DNA of 64,000 nucleotides, from the NCBI GenBank assembly GCA_016791045.1, contig JAEUNO010000031.1:62001-126000 (forward strand), given 5' to 3'. The notes beneath the pieces are model-generated. The model was not told the origin of the DNA. It ran no database searches and saw only the letters and a program-made list of their open reading frames with translations. A program made the position numbers and the translations under genes. Positions 1 through 9,988 of the stretch are shown here, piece by piece (position 1 is the first letter of the stretch; every line of letters starts with the position of its first letter). The stretch comes from Methyloversatilis sp. Its GTDB lineage: Bacteria > Pseudomonadota > Gammaproteobacteria > Burkholderiales > Rhodocyclaceae.

Positions 1-1446
1 GCCGAAATCTTCGTGCTGGTGATGGCCTGCGTCGTGTTGCTCGCCGACCTGTTCAAGTCCGAGCGCCAGAACTGGCTGCCCTACATCCTCACGCTGAGCA
101 CGCTGGTCGGCGCCTTCGTCATCCAGGTCGCGACAGCCGGCGCGGACACGACGCTGACCTTCAGCGGCATGTTCGTCGACGATCGACTGTCCGACGTGCT
201 GAAGAGCTGCCTGTATCTGACGGTGTTCGCAGTCGTCATCTACAGCCGTGGCTACCTCGAAGTGCGCGGCATGGAACGCGGCGAGTACTACCTGCTCGTG
301 CTGTTCGCCACGCTGGGCATGCAGGTGATGATTTCGGCCAATCACTTCCTGACGCTCTATCTCGGCCTCGAACTGCTGTCGCTCGCGCTGTATGCGCTGG
401 TGGCGCTCGACCGCGACTCCGCGCGGTCGACCGAAGCGGCGATGAAGTATTTCGTGCTCGGCGCGCTGGCTTCGGGCCTGCTGCTGTACGGCATGTCGAT
501 GGTGTATGGCGCGACCGGCACGCTCGAAATTTCGGCCATCGCGCGCAAGCTGTCCGACCCGACCACCAATATGGAAGTGCTCCGCTTCGGCCTCGTGTTC
601 CTGGTCGCCGGCCTCGCGTTCAAGATCGGCGCCGTGCCGTTCCACATGTGGATTCCCGACGTCTATCACGGCGCGCCGACGCCGATCACGCTGCTGATCG
701 GTTCGGCACCCAAGCTGGCCGGTTTCGCGATGGCGATCCGCCTGCTGGTCGACGGACTGCCGACGCTGGCCGATGAATGGCAGCAGATGCTGATGCTGCT
801 GGCGGTGCTGTCGATCGCGCTCGGCAACATCGTCGCCATCGCGCAGACCAATCTGAAGCGCATGCTGGCCTATTCGACCATTTCGCACATGGGCTTCATG
901 CTGCTCGGTCTGGTCAGCGGCGTCATCGAACTGCGCGCGTCCGGTGACATTCACCTGTCGTACGCCTTCGGCAGCGCGATGTTCTACACCATCGCCTATG
1001 TGCTGATGAGCGCCGCCGCCTTCGGCGTGCTGCTGCTGCTGACCCGTGCCGGGGTCGAAGCCGAGGAACTGGACGACCTGAAGGGACTGAACAAGCGCAG
1101 CCCGTGGTTCGCCGCGGTGATGATGATGGTCATGTTCTCGATGGCCGGCATCCCTTTCTTCATCGGCTTCTTCGCCAAGCTGGCCGTGCTGCAGGCGGTC
1201 GTCGCAGCGGGTTATCTGTACGTCGCCGTGTTCGCGGTGATGATGTCGCTGATCGGTGCCTATTTCTACCTGCGCGTCGTCAAGCTGATGTACTTCGATG
1301 CGCCGCAGGATGAAGCACCCATCGTGGCATCGACCGAAATGCGCGCGCTGCTGTCGGTCAATGCACTCGCGATCGCACTGATCGGCCTGATGCCGCAGTC
1401 CTTGCTGTCGCTGTGTGCCTCTGCCCTGGGGCAGACGCTGAAGTAA
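1..1446 (+). CDS. nuoN: NADH-quinone oxidoreductase subunit N (5' end outside window)
   Basis: Subunit N of respiratory complex I, one of the antiporter-like membrane subunits coupling NADH oxidation by quinone to proton export. The frame is open from base 1 (it reads [10 protein letters not shown]), so the true start lies upstream and the first residues of the protein are missing. The visible part is about 481 residues and almost entirely hydrophobic helices. It includes the conserved segment [19 protein letters not shown] around residues 205-223, with the lysine and histidine typical of Mrp-like subunits, and [17 protein letters not shown] near residue 285. nuoN is normally the last nuo gene, which agrees with an unrelated Nudix gene starting at its stop codon. 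Confidence 0.97.
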   Translation, partial: AEIFVLVMACVVLLADLFKSERQNWLPYILTLSTLVGAFVIQVATAGADTTLTFSGMFVDDRLSDVLKSCLYLTVFAVVIYSRGYLEVRGMERGEYYLLVLFATLGMQVMISANHFLTLYLGLELLSLALYALVALDRDSARSTEAAMKYFVLGALASGLLLYGMSMVYGATGTLEISAIARKLSDPTTNMEVLRFGLVFLVAGLAFKIGAVPFHMWIPDVYHGAPTPITLLIGSAPKLAGFAMAIRLLVDGLPTLADEWQQMLMLLAVLSIALGNIVAIAQTNLKRMLAYSTISHMGFMLLGLVSGVIELRASGDIHLSYAFGSAMFYTIAYVLMSAAAFGVLLLLTRAGVEAEELDDLKGLNKRSPWFAAVMMMVMFSMAGIPFFIGFFAKLAVLQAVVAAGYLYVAVFAVMMSLIGAYFYLRVVKLMYFDAPQDEAPIVASTEMRALLSVNALAIALIGLMPQSLLSLCASALGQTLK

Positions 1447-1994
1447 TGAAGGATCCCCTGATCGAAACCACGGTGGACAGTCGTCAGGTTTACGACGGCG
1501 TGCTGCTGAAGGTTTATCAGGATCAGGTGGCGCTGCCGGATGGCACGCAGGCGGTGCGCGAATACATCCGCCACCCCGGTGCGGTGGTGATCATCGCGGT
1601 GCTGCCGGACGGCAACATGCTGTTCGAACGCCAGTTCCGCTACGGCCCGCGGCGCACCTTCATCGAATTTCCCGCCGGCAAGATCGATCCGGGCGAGCCG
1701 CCTGAAAAGACGGCCGTGCGCGAACTGCGCGAGGAAACCGGTTACGAAGCCGACGAATGGACGCATCTGGGCACGATGCATCCGTGCATCGGCTACTCGG
1801 ACGAACGGATAGAAATTTTCCTCGCGCGTGGTCTGCGCCATGTCGGCGCCAATCTCGACGCAGGCGAGTTCCTCGAGGTACTTCCACTGTCGCTCGAAGC
1901 CGCGATGTCCGCCGTCTGGCGCGGCGAGCTGACGGATGCCAAGACGCTGTCGGCCCTGATCTGGGCACAGCGGGTGTTCCGGCAGGGGTTCTGA
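1446..1994 (+). CDS. Nudix hydrolase, ADP-ribose pyrophosphatase type
   Basis: A 182-residue Nudix hydrolase, probably cleaving ADP-ribose or a related nucleoside diphosphate sugar to AMP and a sugar phosphate. The Nudix box is complete: GKIDPGEPPEKTAVRELREE followed by TGYEAD, at about residues 79-104. The preceding VREYIRHPGAVVIIAVLPDG and the segment FIEFPAGKIDPGE are typical of the NudF/ADP-ribose group. The ATG at 1446 shares its A with the nuoN stop (TAATG), so translation is probably coupled to the nuo operon; this decides the start over in-frame upstream codons. Exact substrate is not determinable from sequence. Confidence 0.9.
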   Translation: MKDPLIETTVDSRQVYDGVLLKVYQDQVALPDGTQAVREYIRHPGAVVIIAVLPDGNMLFERQFRYGPRRTFIEFPAGKIDPGEPPEKTAVRELREETGYEADEWTHLGTMHPCIGYSDERIEIFLARGLRHVGANLDAGEFLEVLPLSLEAAMSAVWRGELTDAKTLSALIWAQRVFRQGF

Positions 1995-1996
1995 GT

Positions 1997-2545
1997 TCAG
2001 AACCCGTCGACGGGCGTCGGTACGACGCTGCCGACGGCAAGGCGCACCATCATCGCGTCGGCAATGCGAGATATCGGCTGATCCTGACAGTGCGCCAGAA
2101 AGGCGCTTGCCGCACCCAGTCCCGGAATCTCGAGGTCGGGCGACACTTCCAGCAGCGGCAGCAGCACGAAGGCACGCAGGTGCGCGCGCGGATGCGGCAC
2201 GTTCAGCGTGTCGGTGCTGATCTGCCGGTCGTCGTACAGCAGAACGTCCAGATCGAGGGTGCGCGGCGCGTTCAGGAACTCGCGCACGCGACCGTGTGTA
2301 CGTTCGATGCCGAGCAGCGCGTCCAGCAGCGCCTGCGGTTCGAGCGTGGTGCGTACGCGCGCAATGGCGTTGATGAAGTCGGGCTGGTTGTCGTAACCGA
2401 TGGGCGCTGTGCGGTACAGCGACGAGCGGCGCTCCAGCGTGATGCCGGGCGTGGCGGCGATTTCATCGAAGGCGGCCAGTACCTGCGCTTCCGGATCGGC
2501 GAGATTGCTGCCCAGACCGATGTGGGCAATGCTGTCGCGGCTCAT
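1997..2545 (-). CDS. folK: 2-amino-4-hydroxy-6-hydroxymethyldihydropteridine diphosphokinase
   Basis: HPPK transfers pyrophosphate from ATP to 6-hydroxymethyl-7,8-dihydropterin in folate synthesis, in the cytoplasm. The 182-residue product shows the family pattern: IGLGSNL at the N terminus, SSLYRTAPIGYDNQPDFINA around residues 41-60, RTLDLDVLLYDD with the metal-binding D-x-D near residue 95, and PHPRAHLRAFVLLPL near residue 117. It is convergent with the Nudix gene, with the two stop codons only 2 bases apart. panB/panC or pcnB, frequent folK neighbours, are not visible here. Confidence 0.95.
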   Translation of the reverse strand: MSRDSIAHIGLGSNLADPEAQVLAAFDEIAATPGITLERRSSLYRTAPIGYDNQPDFINAIARVRTTLEPQALLDALLGIERTHGRVREFLNAPRTLDLDVLLYDDRQISTDTLNVPHPRAHLRAFVLLPLLEVSPDLEIPGLGAASAFLAHCQDQPISRIADAMMVRLAVGSVVPTPVDGF

Positions 2546-2708
2546 GGCGTGTTCTTTTCAGGTTCAACGGATCGACGGACTTTAGCACCGCTGCCGCTGC
2601 CGCCCGGCGGGCTCGCCCGCGGCGACAACGGGCTGCTACGGCCCCGGGGCGTTGCAGTCATCGCGCGGATCAGCCTGCCACCGAACAGGCGCACCCGCGC
2701 GGTGGGTG

Positions 2709-3155
2709 TCACACCCGCGAGCGCATCAGGCGCGCCTTTTCGCGCTCCCAGTCGCGTTCCTTCTCGGTTTCGCGCTTGTCGAACTGCTTCTTGCCCTTGG
2801 CCAGTCCGATTTCCAGCTTGATGCGGCCGCGGGTGTAGTGCAGGTTGAGCGGCACCAGCGTGTAGCCGGCACGCTCGACCAGCCCGATCAGCTTGCTGAT
2901 CTGTTCGGCGTGCAGCAGCAGCTTGCGGCTGCGCGTCGCGTCCGGATGAATATGGGTCGAGGCGGACAGCAGCGGCGACACATGCATGCCGATCACGAAC
3001 ACCTCTTCGCCCTTCAGCACGACATAGGCTTCCTTCAGCTGCGTGCGGCCGGCGCGGATGGCCTTGACCTCCCAGCCTTCCAGCACCAGCCCGGCCTCGA
3101 AGCGTTCTTCGATGAAGTAGTCGTGAAACGCTTTCTTGTTCTCGGCGATGCTCAT
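2709..3155 (-). CDS. smpB: SsrA-binding protein SmpB
   Basis: SmpB binds tmRNA and delivers it to stalled ribosomes for trans-translation. The 148-residue protein matches the family end to end: [20 protein letters not shown] at the N terminus, [19 protein letters not shown], and a basic C-terminal tail with [20 protein letters not shown]. It is divergent from ratA, with about 100 bases between the start codons, a common arrangement in beta- and gammaproteobacteria. No ssrA (tmRNA) gene was seen beside it. Confidence 0.97.
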   Translation of the reverse strand: MSIAENKKAFHDYFIEERFEAGLVLEGWEVKAIRAGRTQLKEAYVVLKGEEVFVIGMHVSPLLSASTHIHPDATRSRKLLLHAEQISKLIGLVERAGYTLVPLNLHYTRGRIKLEIGLAKGKKQFDKRETEKERDWEREKARLMRSRV

Positions 3156-3257
3156 GTCGGGTAACCGTTGACCGGGGGAATTGCTGCGGTGGCTTGAACG
3201 AGAGGCTGCGCGAGAGATCGCTGCACAGCTAGAATTGCGATTTTACCTTCTGAAGAC

Positions 3258-3698
3258 ATGGCCGAAGTCCGAAAAACCGTGCTCATCGAGCGCAGCGCGG
3301 AACAGATGTTCAGGCTGGTCGACGGCGTCGAGCATTACCCCGAGTTCCTGCCCTGGTGCGGTGGCAGTGAAGTCATCGAACGCACCGACACGCTGACGCG
3401 CGCGCGTATCGACATCAACTACCACGGCGTGAAGGCGCATTTCGCGACCGCCAACGCCAAGGTGTTCCCGCACAGCATGACCATACGACTCGTCGAAGGT
3501 CCGTTCAAGTCGCTCGACGGCACCTGGGCCTTCACGCAACTCGGAGATGTGGCGTGCAAGATCGAATTCAACCTGCGATACGAATTTTCCAGCCGGCTGA
3601 TCGAAAAGGTGGTCGGCCCCGTGTTCAGCCACATCGCGAACACCTTCGTCGAGGCATTCGTGAAGCAGGCCGACCGCATCTACGGCAAGGTGGCCTGA
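3258..3698 (+). CDS. ratA: RatA/COQ10-type START-domain protein
   Basis: A 146-residue member of the polyketide cyclase/START superfamily. In E. coli RatA was reported to block 70S ribosome association, while homologues of mitochondrial Coq10 bind ubiquinone; the primary role in this lineage is unsettled. Family features seen are AEVRKTVLIERSAEQMFRLV at the N terminus, VEHYPEFLPWCGGSEVIER at about residues 23-41, and VGPVFSHIANTFVEAFVKQA near the C terminus. The next gene is the usual partner ratB, one base downstream of this stop. Confidence 0.93.
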   Translation: MAEVRKTVLIERSAEQMFRLVDGVEHYPEFLPWCGGSEVIERTDTLTRARIDINYHGVKAHFATANAKVFPHSMTIRLVEGPFKSLDGTWAFTQLGDVACKIEFNLRYEFSSRLIEKVVGPVFSHIANTFVEAFVKQADRIYGKVA

Positions 3699-3699
3699 C

Positions 3700-4035
3700 G
3701 TGAGTGCGAGCATCCAGGTCCAAGTTGTCTATGCCTTGCCCGCGCGGCAGGACATCGTGACCATAGAATTGCCCGAAGGAGCCACCGCCGTGCAGGCGGT
3801 CGAAGCGTCCGGTCTGCTGCAGAAGTATCCGGACATCGATCTCGCGCGCAACAAGCTCGGGGTGTTCGCGAAGCTGGTCAAGCCGGATCAGGTGCTGCGC
3901 GACCGTGACCGGGTGGAAATCTACCGCGCGCTGATAGCCGATCCCAAGGAAGTGCGCCGTCAGCGTGCAGCCGAAGGCAAGGTGCTGAAGAAGGGCGGTG
4001 GCGAGCGGAGCGGAGAGGCTGAAACGGCAGCCTGA
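3700..4035 (+). CDS. ratB: RnfH/RatB family ubiquitin-like protein
   Basis: A 111-residue small beta-grasp protein of the RnfH family, called RatB when beside ratA. It starts with GTG at 3700, one base after the ratA stop, so the two are co-translated. Typical segments are VQVVYALPARQDIVTIELPE and LGVFAKLVKPDQVLRDRDRV. Residues from about 95 on are a charged, glycine-rich tail (KKGGGERSGEAETAA) of no recognised function. Despite the family name it is not part of the rnf operon, which lies at 33305-38927 in this window. Confidence 0.9.
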   Translation: MSASIQVQVVYALPARQDIVTIELPEGATAVQAVEASGLLQKYPDIDLARNKLGVFAKLVKPDQVLRDRDRVEIYRALIADPKEVRRQRAAEGKVLKKGGGERSGEAETAA

Positions 4036-4057
4036 GCGCGTCGGACGACCTTTGCCG

Positions 4058-4498
4058 CTACTTGCACCACTCCGACACTGACTGCTGCGCGTCGGCGATT
4101 TCCGTCGCCCGCGTCGCGTCGTCGATGAACTCGCGTTCGCCCTGAGCGTTGTAGCGCACGATCCGCTGACCGGACTGCAGTGCCGCAAGCTTGTTGCGCG
4201 CCCGCGTGCAGTTGGCGTCGGCTTTTTCCTTCTCTGCCCTTTCCTTGGCCGCCTTGGCTTCTTCGGCGGCTGCCGCTTCACGCCGCTGCTGGAAGCCCTG
4301 GAGCTTGTCCTGCAGGTCGCTGTTCGGTGCGTCAGCGGCGGGTGGCGCGACCTTGATGTCCTTGCGGATGGCTTTCGCGCCGGGCGGCGGGCTGTCCGAA
4401 AACACCGGATTGCCGTTTGCGTCCTTGTACTGATAAACCTGCGCGGTCGCGAGCAGCGGCAGACACGCCAGGGCGATGAACGCCAGTCGAAGATACAC
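4058..4498 (-). CDS. DUF4124 domain-containing secreted protein
   Basis: A 146-residue exported protein of unknown function. An N-terminal signal peptide (YLRLAFIALACLPLLATAQ) is followed by the DUF4124 signature VYQYKDANGNPVFSDSPPPG at about residues 19-38, then a charged, alanine/glutamate-rich probable coiled coil and a C-terminal segment with two cysteines. The start is taken as GTG at 4498 because AGGAG lies 8 bases upstream and the signal peptide begins there; the longer open frame to 4819 overlaps guaB. It is convergent with ratB and divergent from guaB. Confidence 0.82.
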   Translation of the reverse strand: MYLRLAFIALACLPLLATAQVYQYKDANGNPVFSDSPPPGAKAIRKDIKVAPPAADAPNSDLQDKLQGFQQRREAAAAEEAKAAKERAEKEKADANCTRARNKLAALQSGQRIVRYNAQGEREFIDDATRATEIADAQQSVSEWCK

Positions 4499-4526
4499 GT
4501 CAGAAACTCCTGCCCGAAATGCGTGA

Positions 4527-6074
<1,548 letters not shown>

Positions 6075-6095
6075 GACTCAAGCTGCAAGATGAAA

Positions 6096-6117
6096 GATGC
6101 AAGGCGCGCCTTGCATC
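6096..6117. repeat. 22-base perfect palindrome between guaB and guaA
   Basis: GATGCAAGGCG is followed immediately by its exact reverse complement. It lies 21 bases after the guaB stop and before the terminator hairpin. It could be an operator or an RNA stem; the sequence does not decide. Confidence 0.6.
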
Positions 6118-6135
6118 GTGAGCAGCATCAGTTCC

Positions 6136-6166
6136 CGGCGGGTCGCTTGACCCGCCGTTTTTTCTT
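6136..6166 (+). terminator. Rho-independent terminator downstream of guaB
   Basis: A perfect 9-base stem (CGGCGGGTC and GACCCGCCG, loop GCTT) is followed by TTTTTTC. It lies 62 bases after guaB and 36 bases before guaA, so guaA is either attenuated or has its own promoter downstream of about 6166. Confidence 0.85.
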
Positions 6167-6201
6167 TAATCTTGTCACTTGAATCTTGCGTCTGGTCTGA
6201 A

Positions 6202-7806
6202 ATGCACAACAAGATCCTCATCCTCGATTTCGGCTCGCAGGTCACCCAGCTGATTGCGCGCCGCGTGCGCGAGGCGCATGTCTATTGCGAAATCCATCCG
6301 GCCGATGTCAGTGACGACTTCGTGCGCGGCTTCGGCGCGCAGGGCGTCATCCTGTCCGGCAGCCACATGTCGGCCTACGAGGAAGAAACCGACCGTGCGC
6401 CGCAGGCGGTGTTCGAACTGGGTGTGCCGGTGCTGGGCATCTGCTACGGCATGCAGACGATGGCGCAGCAGCTGGGCGGGCGCGTCGAGGCGGGCACGGT
6501 GCGCGAATTCGGCTACGCCGAAGTGCGCGCGCGCGGCCACACGAAGCTGCTCGACGGCATCGAGGATTTCCGTACCGAGCAGGGCCACGGCATGCTCAAG
6601 GTGTGGATGAGCCACGGTGACAAGGTGACCGAGCTGCCGCCCGGCTTCAAGCTGATGGCGTCGACCGACAGCTGCCCGATCGCCGGCATGGCCGACGAGG
6701 CGCGCCGCTTCTATGGCGTGCAGTTCCACCCCGAAGTGACGCACACCGCGCGCGGCGCCGACATCCTGCGCAAGTTCGTCCTCGACGTCTGCGGCTGCGC
6801 CGCCGACTGGATCATGGGCGACTACATCGAAGAGGCGGTTGCGCGCATCCGCGAACAGGTCGGCGACGAGGAGGTCATCCTCGGCCTGTCCGGCGGCGTC
6901 GATTCATCGGTCGCGGCGGCGCTGATCCACCGCGCCATCGGCGACCAGCTTACCTGCGTGTTCGTCGATCACGGCCTGCTGCGCCTGAACGAGGGGCAGA
7001 TGGTGATGGACATGTTCGTCGGCCGCCTGCACGCACGGGTGATCCACGTCGATGCGTCCGACCAGTTCCTCGGTCACCTGAAGGGCGTCAGCGATCCGGA
7101 AGCCAAGCGCAAGATCATCGGCCGCGAATTCGTCGAGGTGTTCAAGGCCGAGGCGGCGAAACTGAAAGCGGGCGGCAACGGCCACAAGGGCGCGTCCTTC
7201 CTCGCCCAGGGCACCATCTACCCGGACGTGATCGAGTCCGGCGGCGCCAAGAGCAAGAAGGCGACGGTGATCAAGTCGCACCACAACGTCGGCGGCCTGC
7301 CGGAAAAGCTCGGCCTCAAGCTTCTCGAGCCGCTGCGCGAACTGTTCAAGGACGAAGTGCGCGAACTGGGCGTGGCCCTCGGCCTGCCGCGCGACATGGT
7401 GTATCGCCACCCCTTCCCCGGCCCGGGCCTGGGCGTGCGCATCCTCGGCGAAATCCACCGCGAGTACGCCGACCTGCTGCGCCGCGCCGACGCCATCTTC
7501 ATCGAAGAACTGCGCAACACCCTCGACCCGGCCAGCGGCAAGAGCTGGTACGACCTCACCAGCCAGGCTTTCGCCGTGTTCCTGCCGGTGAAGTCGGTCG
7601 GCGTCATGGGCGACGGCCGCACCTACGAGTGGGTCGTCGCACTGCGCGCCGTGCAGACGCAGGACTTCATGACCGCCCATTGGGCCGAACTGCCGCACAG
7701 CCTGCTCGGTCGCACCAGCAACCGCATCATCAACGAGGTGCGCGGCATCAATCGGGTGGTGTATGACATATCGGGTAAGCCGCCGGCGACGATTGAGTGG
7801 GAGTGA
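6202..7806 (+). CDS. guaA: GMP synthase (glutamine-hydrolysing)
   Basis: GuaA converts XMP to GMP using ATP and glutamine. The 534-residue protein has an N-terminal class I glutamine amidotransferase domain ([20 protein letters not shown]; catalytic cysteine in [14 protein letters not shown] with the catalytic histidine). The ATP pyrophosphatase domain follows ([21 protein letters not shown]-loop near residue 230), then the C-terminal dimerisation domain ending KPPATIEWE. The start at 6202 gives the family N terminus [11 protein letters not shown]. The gene is intact to its stop. The island of foreign-looking genes begins directly after it; the 3' end of guaA is a known target of integrases in other bacteria. 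Confidence 0.98.
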   Translation: MHNKILILDFGSQVTQLIARRVREAHVYCEIHPADVSDDFVRGFGAQGVILSGSHMSAYEEETDRAPQAVFELGVPVLGICYGMQTMAQQLGGRVEAGTVREFGYAEVRARGHTKLLDGIEDFRTEQGHGMLKVWMSHGDKVTELPPGFKLMASTDSCPIAGMADEARRFYGVQFHPEVTHTARGADILRKFVLDVCGCAADWIMGDYIEEAVARIREQVGDEEVILGLSGGVDSSVAAALIHRAIGDQLTCVFVDHGLLRLNEGQMVMDMFVGRLHARVIHVDASDQFLGHLKGVSDPEAKRKIIGREFVEVFKAEAAKLKAGGNGHKGASFLAQGTIYPDVIESGGAKSKKATVIKSHHNVGGLPEKLGLKLLEPLRELFKDEVRELGVALGLPRDMVYRHPFPGPGLGVRILGEIHREYADLLRRADAIFIEELRNTLDPASGKSWYDLTSQAFAVFLPVKSVGVMGDGRTYEWVVALRAVQTQDFMTAHWAELPHSLLGRTSNRIINEVRGINRVVYDISGKPPATIEWE

Positions 7807-8102
7807 TTCAAGTGTCCCCAGCAGATTTCGTTTGTCCACTGAACGTCGATATGACATCCTGATTAACAAGGGTCATCTTGTCAGCATTTGCTGTGGATTA
7901 TCGAAGGGCAGTGCTCCGATCTGGCGGCATGGCCATTCATGTTTGATCGGAGAGCTCGCGATACAGTCACGGCGAAGATAGCTGTCGACCACCATCTGGG
8001 GTAACACCATGAGCTCGCGTAATTCGGCGCTCCTGTATCGACGATTGACCGTGTTTTTGGTCCGAATTTCAACACAAGCTGCTTAGCCAAATTCCGCGCC
8101 AC
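7807..8102. other. Intergenic junction between guaA and the defence operon
   Basis: About 300 bases that look less GC-rich than the guaA side by eye. No convincing gene: the longest minus-strand frames are 73 codons (8102-7881) and 45 codons (8010-7873), with no recognised similarity and no clear ribosome-binding site. No tRNA, integrase or obvious direct repeat of the guaA end was found. It probably contains the left boundary of the inserted island. Confidence 0.5.
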
Positions 8103-9986
8103 TCATATGGCGATCTCAAGCACGCCAGCTTCGGTTAGAAGCTGATAGAGCTCAGCTACATTGTTTCGCTCTCCGCGTTGTTTGCAGAAGGCGAAGATGG
8201 CGCGTTGTTTCGCCCGAGAGAGGGCGACGAAAAAAGCGGCGACGCCTTCGGGGTCGCCGGGGGTGTGGGCCCACCAAGCCCGGTCGTCTAGGCCAACGAA
8301 GATGATGGTGTCGTATTCGAGCCCCTTGCTCTTATGGACGGTCATCATCGGAATCTGATTGACCCCCTCGAACGCATCTAGGCAGGCCGTCCAGTTCGGG
8401 GCGCCATCGGCGGAAGCGAAAAAGTGGAGGCAAAGCGCTTCAACAATGATCTGGAGCTGGTCGCCAACGCCATATTCGGCATAGGTCCGTGCGATCGCAT
8501 CGAGATCCAGATACTCGAAAACCCGTCTGACGAAATCGAGGGCGCTTTGCCGCGACGGGGCGGTGGCCGCCATGTCGGTGCGCAGGGCCGCGAGGAATGC
8601 GGTGAGGTCCGCCTCGACCTTGGCTGCGCGCGCATCATCGTCTTGCCCGGTAGCGCGCAGCGTCAGGAAAGAAGACGAGACCAGCTGCCATGCGGCCGGA
8701 GCGCGGCGTGTCGCACCCAGACGGAAGATCGCAATCGCGAGCCGGCTCAGGTCATCGGAAAGCAAATCCTGAAGCGAGGTCTTGCCGAGGGCACGGCTCT
8801 CGTTACGAATCCGCAGACCGTGAGCGGCGAAGGCTCCAGCGAGTTCGTGCTCATAATCATCGGATTTCTGCTTCACGAGGAGCGCGTAGTCGCGCGGCGC
8901 CCTGCTGCGGGTGGCCATGTCGTTGGCGGTCCATTGCGCTAGGTGGGCGGCTTCCGACGCCATGGTCTGGCTGGACCAAACCTGAGCCACGTCGCCATCG
9001 ACTTGGCGCACGGTCTGGGCGACCGTTTGCATGGTGTTCGGATCGAGGGCGCGTGCGACGACATGCTGGATCGCGACCAAGTCGGGCGAGGAACGGAAGT
9101 TGAAGAGGAGAGGGAAGCGGGCGCCTCCGAAATCCGCCTGCAGCCGCTGAAAGGCGTCCTGGCGCGCGCCGGCGAAGACCATGATCCGCTGCTTGTCGTC
9201 GCCGACGCCAGTGATGATGGTCTGCCCGCCAGAGAACGCCGAATGAAGGAAGTCGTATTGCGCGTAGGTCGTGTCCTGGAATTCGTCGACGAAGACGAAG
9301 GGGTAGGTGGCAACGAGCGCGCGGCGGATGTGAGGGTTGGCGCGGAGCAGCAGCTCGGCGAGGCGGTTGATGCCGACGAAGGTGATGGCAGAAGTTTGCC
9401 CCGGACGCAGTTGCGTTGCCCACCAGCGGGCGATCGTGAACTCGGCGGCGTTCTGGGGCGCGATAGGCCCCATCGGCAGGCGGTAGCTGCCGACAATCTT
9501 GGGCTCGAAGTCGCTTGCGCTGTAGCCGGCGATCTCGGCCTGCCATTCCGGCGGCGCACTTAGGCGAGCGAGAGTCAGGAAGTCTTCGATCGCCTTGCGC
9601 TTTGGGAAGGCGATTTCGTAGGGCCGGGTCGGCCGCCAGTCTTGGGGTATGGCGTTGAGAAAGCGATCGACCAGGCTCTTGGTGAAGGCATCAAAAGTGA
9701 CCGACACGAACCGGTTGGCGAACTCTGGCGGGCACCGCTGGCGGACGCGCGACGCGAGATTGTTGGCCGCGTCTGTTTTGAACGAAATCGCCAGCACGCG
9801 GTGCGGCGCTCTGCAGAGGCCTGTCTCAAGCAGATAGTCGGCGCGTTGGGCCAAAAACTCGGTCTTGCCGGCGCCGGGGCCTGCGACCACGCACGCCGAG
9901 CCGGCGTGGCGCAGGGCATTCCACGCCGCCGGTTCAAGATCGTCGATGCCGCTGGGGCGCCAGTCCTCTGGACGAATAAGCCGCAT
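8103..9986 (-). CDS. UvrD/PcrA-like superfamily 1 helicase, GajB-like partner of OLD nuclease
   Basis: A 627-residue SF1A helicase, last gene of the island operon. Motif I is VVAGPGAGKTEF (about residues 33-44), motif II FVFVDEFQDTTYAQYD (about 231-246), motif III/IV region GVGDDKQRIMVFAGARQDAF, motif V MMTVHKSKGLEYDTIIFVGL and motif VI VALSRAKQRAIFAF near residue 590. All catalytic motifs appear intact. It is somewhat longer than typical GajB. The ATG lies 2 bases after the stop of the OLD nuclease gene. Known class 2 OLD nucleases, including Gabija GajA, are encoded next to exactly such a helicase. Predicted role is DNA translocation or sensing in an antiphage complex; that is inference. 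Confidence 0.88.
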   Translation of the reverse strand: MRLIRPEDWRPSGIDDLEPAAWNALRHAGSACVVAGPGAGKTEFLAQRADYLLETGLCRAPHRVLAISFKTDAANNLASRVRQRCPPEFANRFVSVTFDAFTKSLVDRFLNAIPQDWRPTRPYEIAFPKRKAIEDFLTLARLSAPPEWQAEIAGYSASDFEPKIVGSYRLPMGPIAPQNAAEFTIARWWATQLRPGQTSAITFVGINRLAELLLRANPHIRRALVATYPFVFVDEFQDTTYAQYDFLHSAFSGGQTIITGVGDDKQRIMVFAGARQDAFQRLQADFGGARFPLLFNFRSSPDLVAIQHVVARALDPNTMQTVAQTVRQVDGDVAQVWSSQTMASEAAHLAQWTANDMATRSRAPRDYALLVKQKSDDYEHELAGAFAAHGLRIRNESRALGKTSLQDLLSDDLSRLAIAIFRLGATRRAPAAWQLVSSSFLTLRATGQDDDARAAKVEADLTAFLAALRTDMAATAPSRQSALDFVRRVFEYLDLDAIARTYAEYGVGDQLQIIVEALCLHFFASADGAPNWTACLDAFEGVNQIPMMTVHKSKGLEYDTIIFVGLDDRAWWAHTPGDPEGVAAFFVALSRAKQRAIFAFCKQRGERNNVAELYQLLTEAGVLEIAI

Positions 9987-9988
9987 GA

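Noticed and set aside
7873..8102. Small minus-strand frames of 73 and 45 codons after guaA
   Set aside because: No similarity recognised, no ribosome-binding site, and they overlap each other in different frames.
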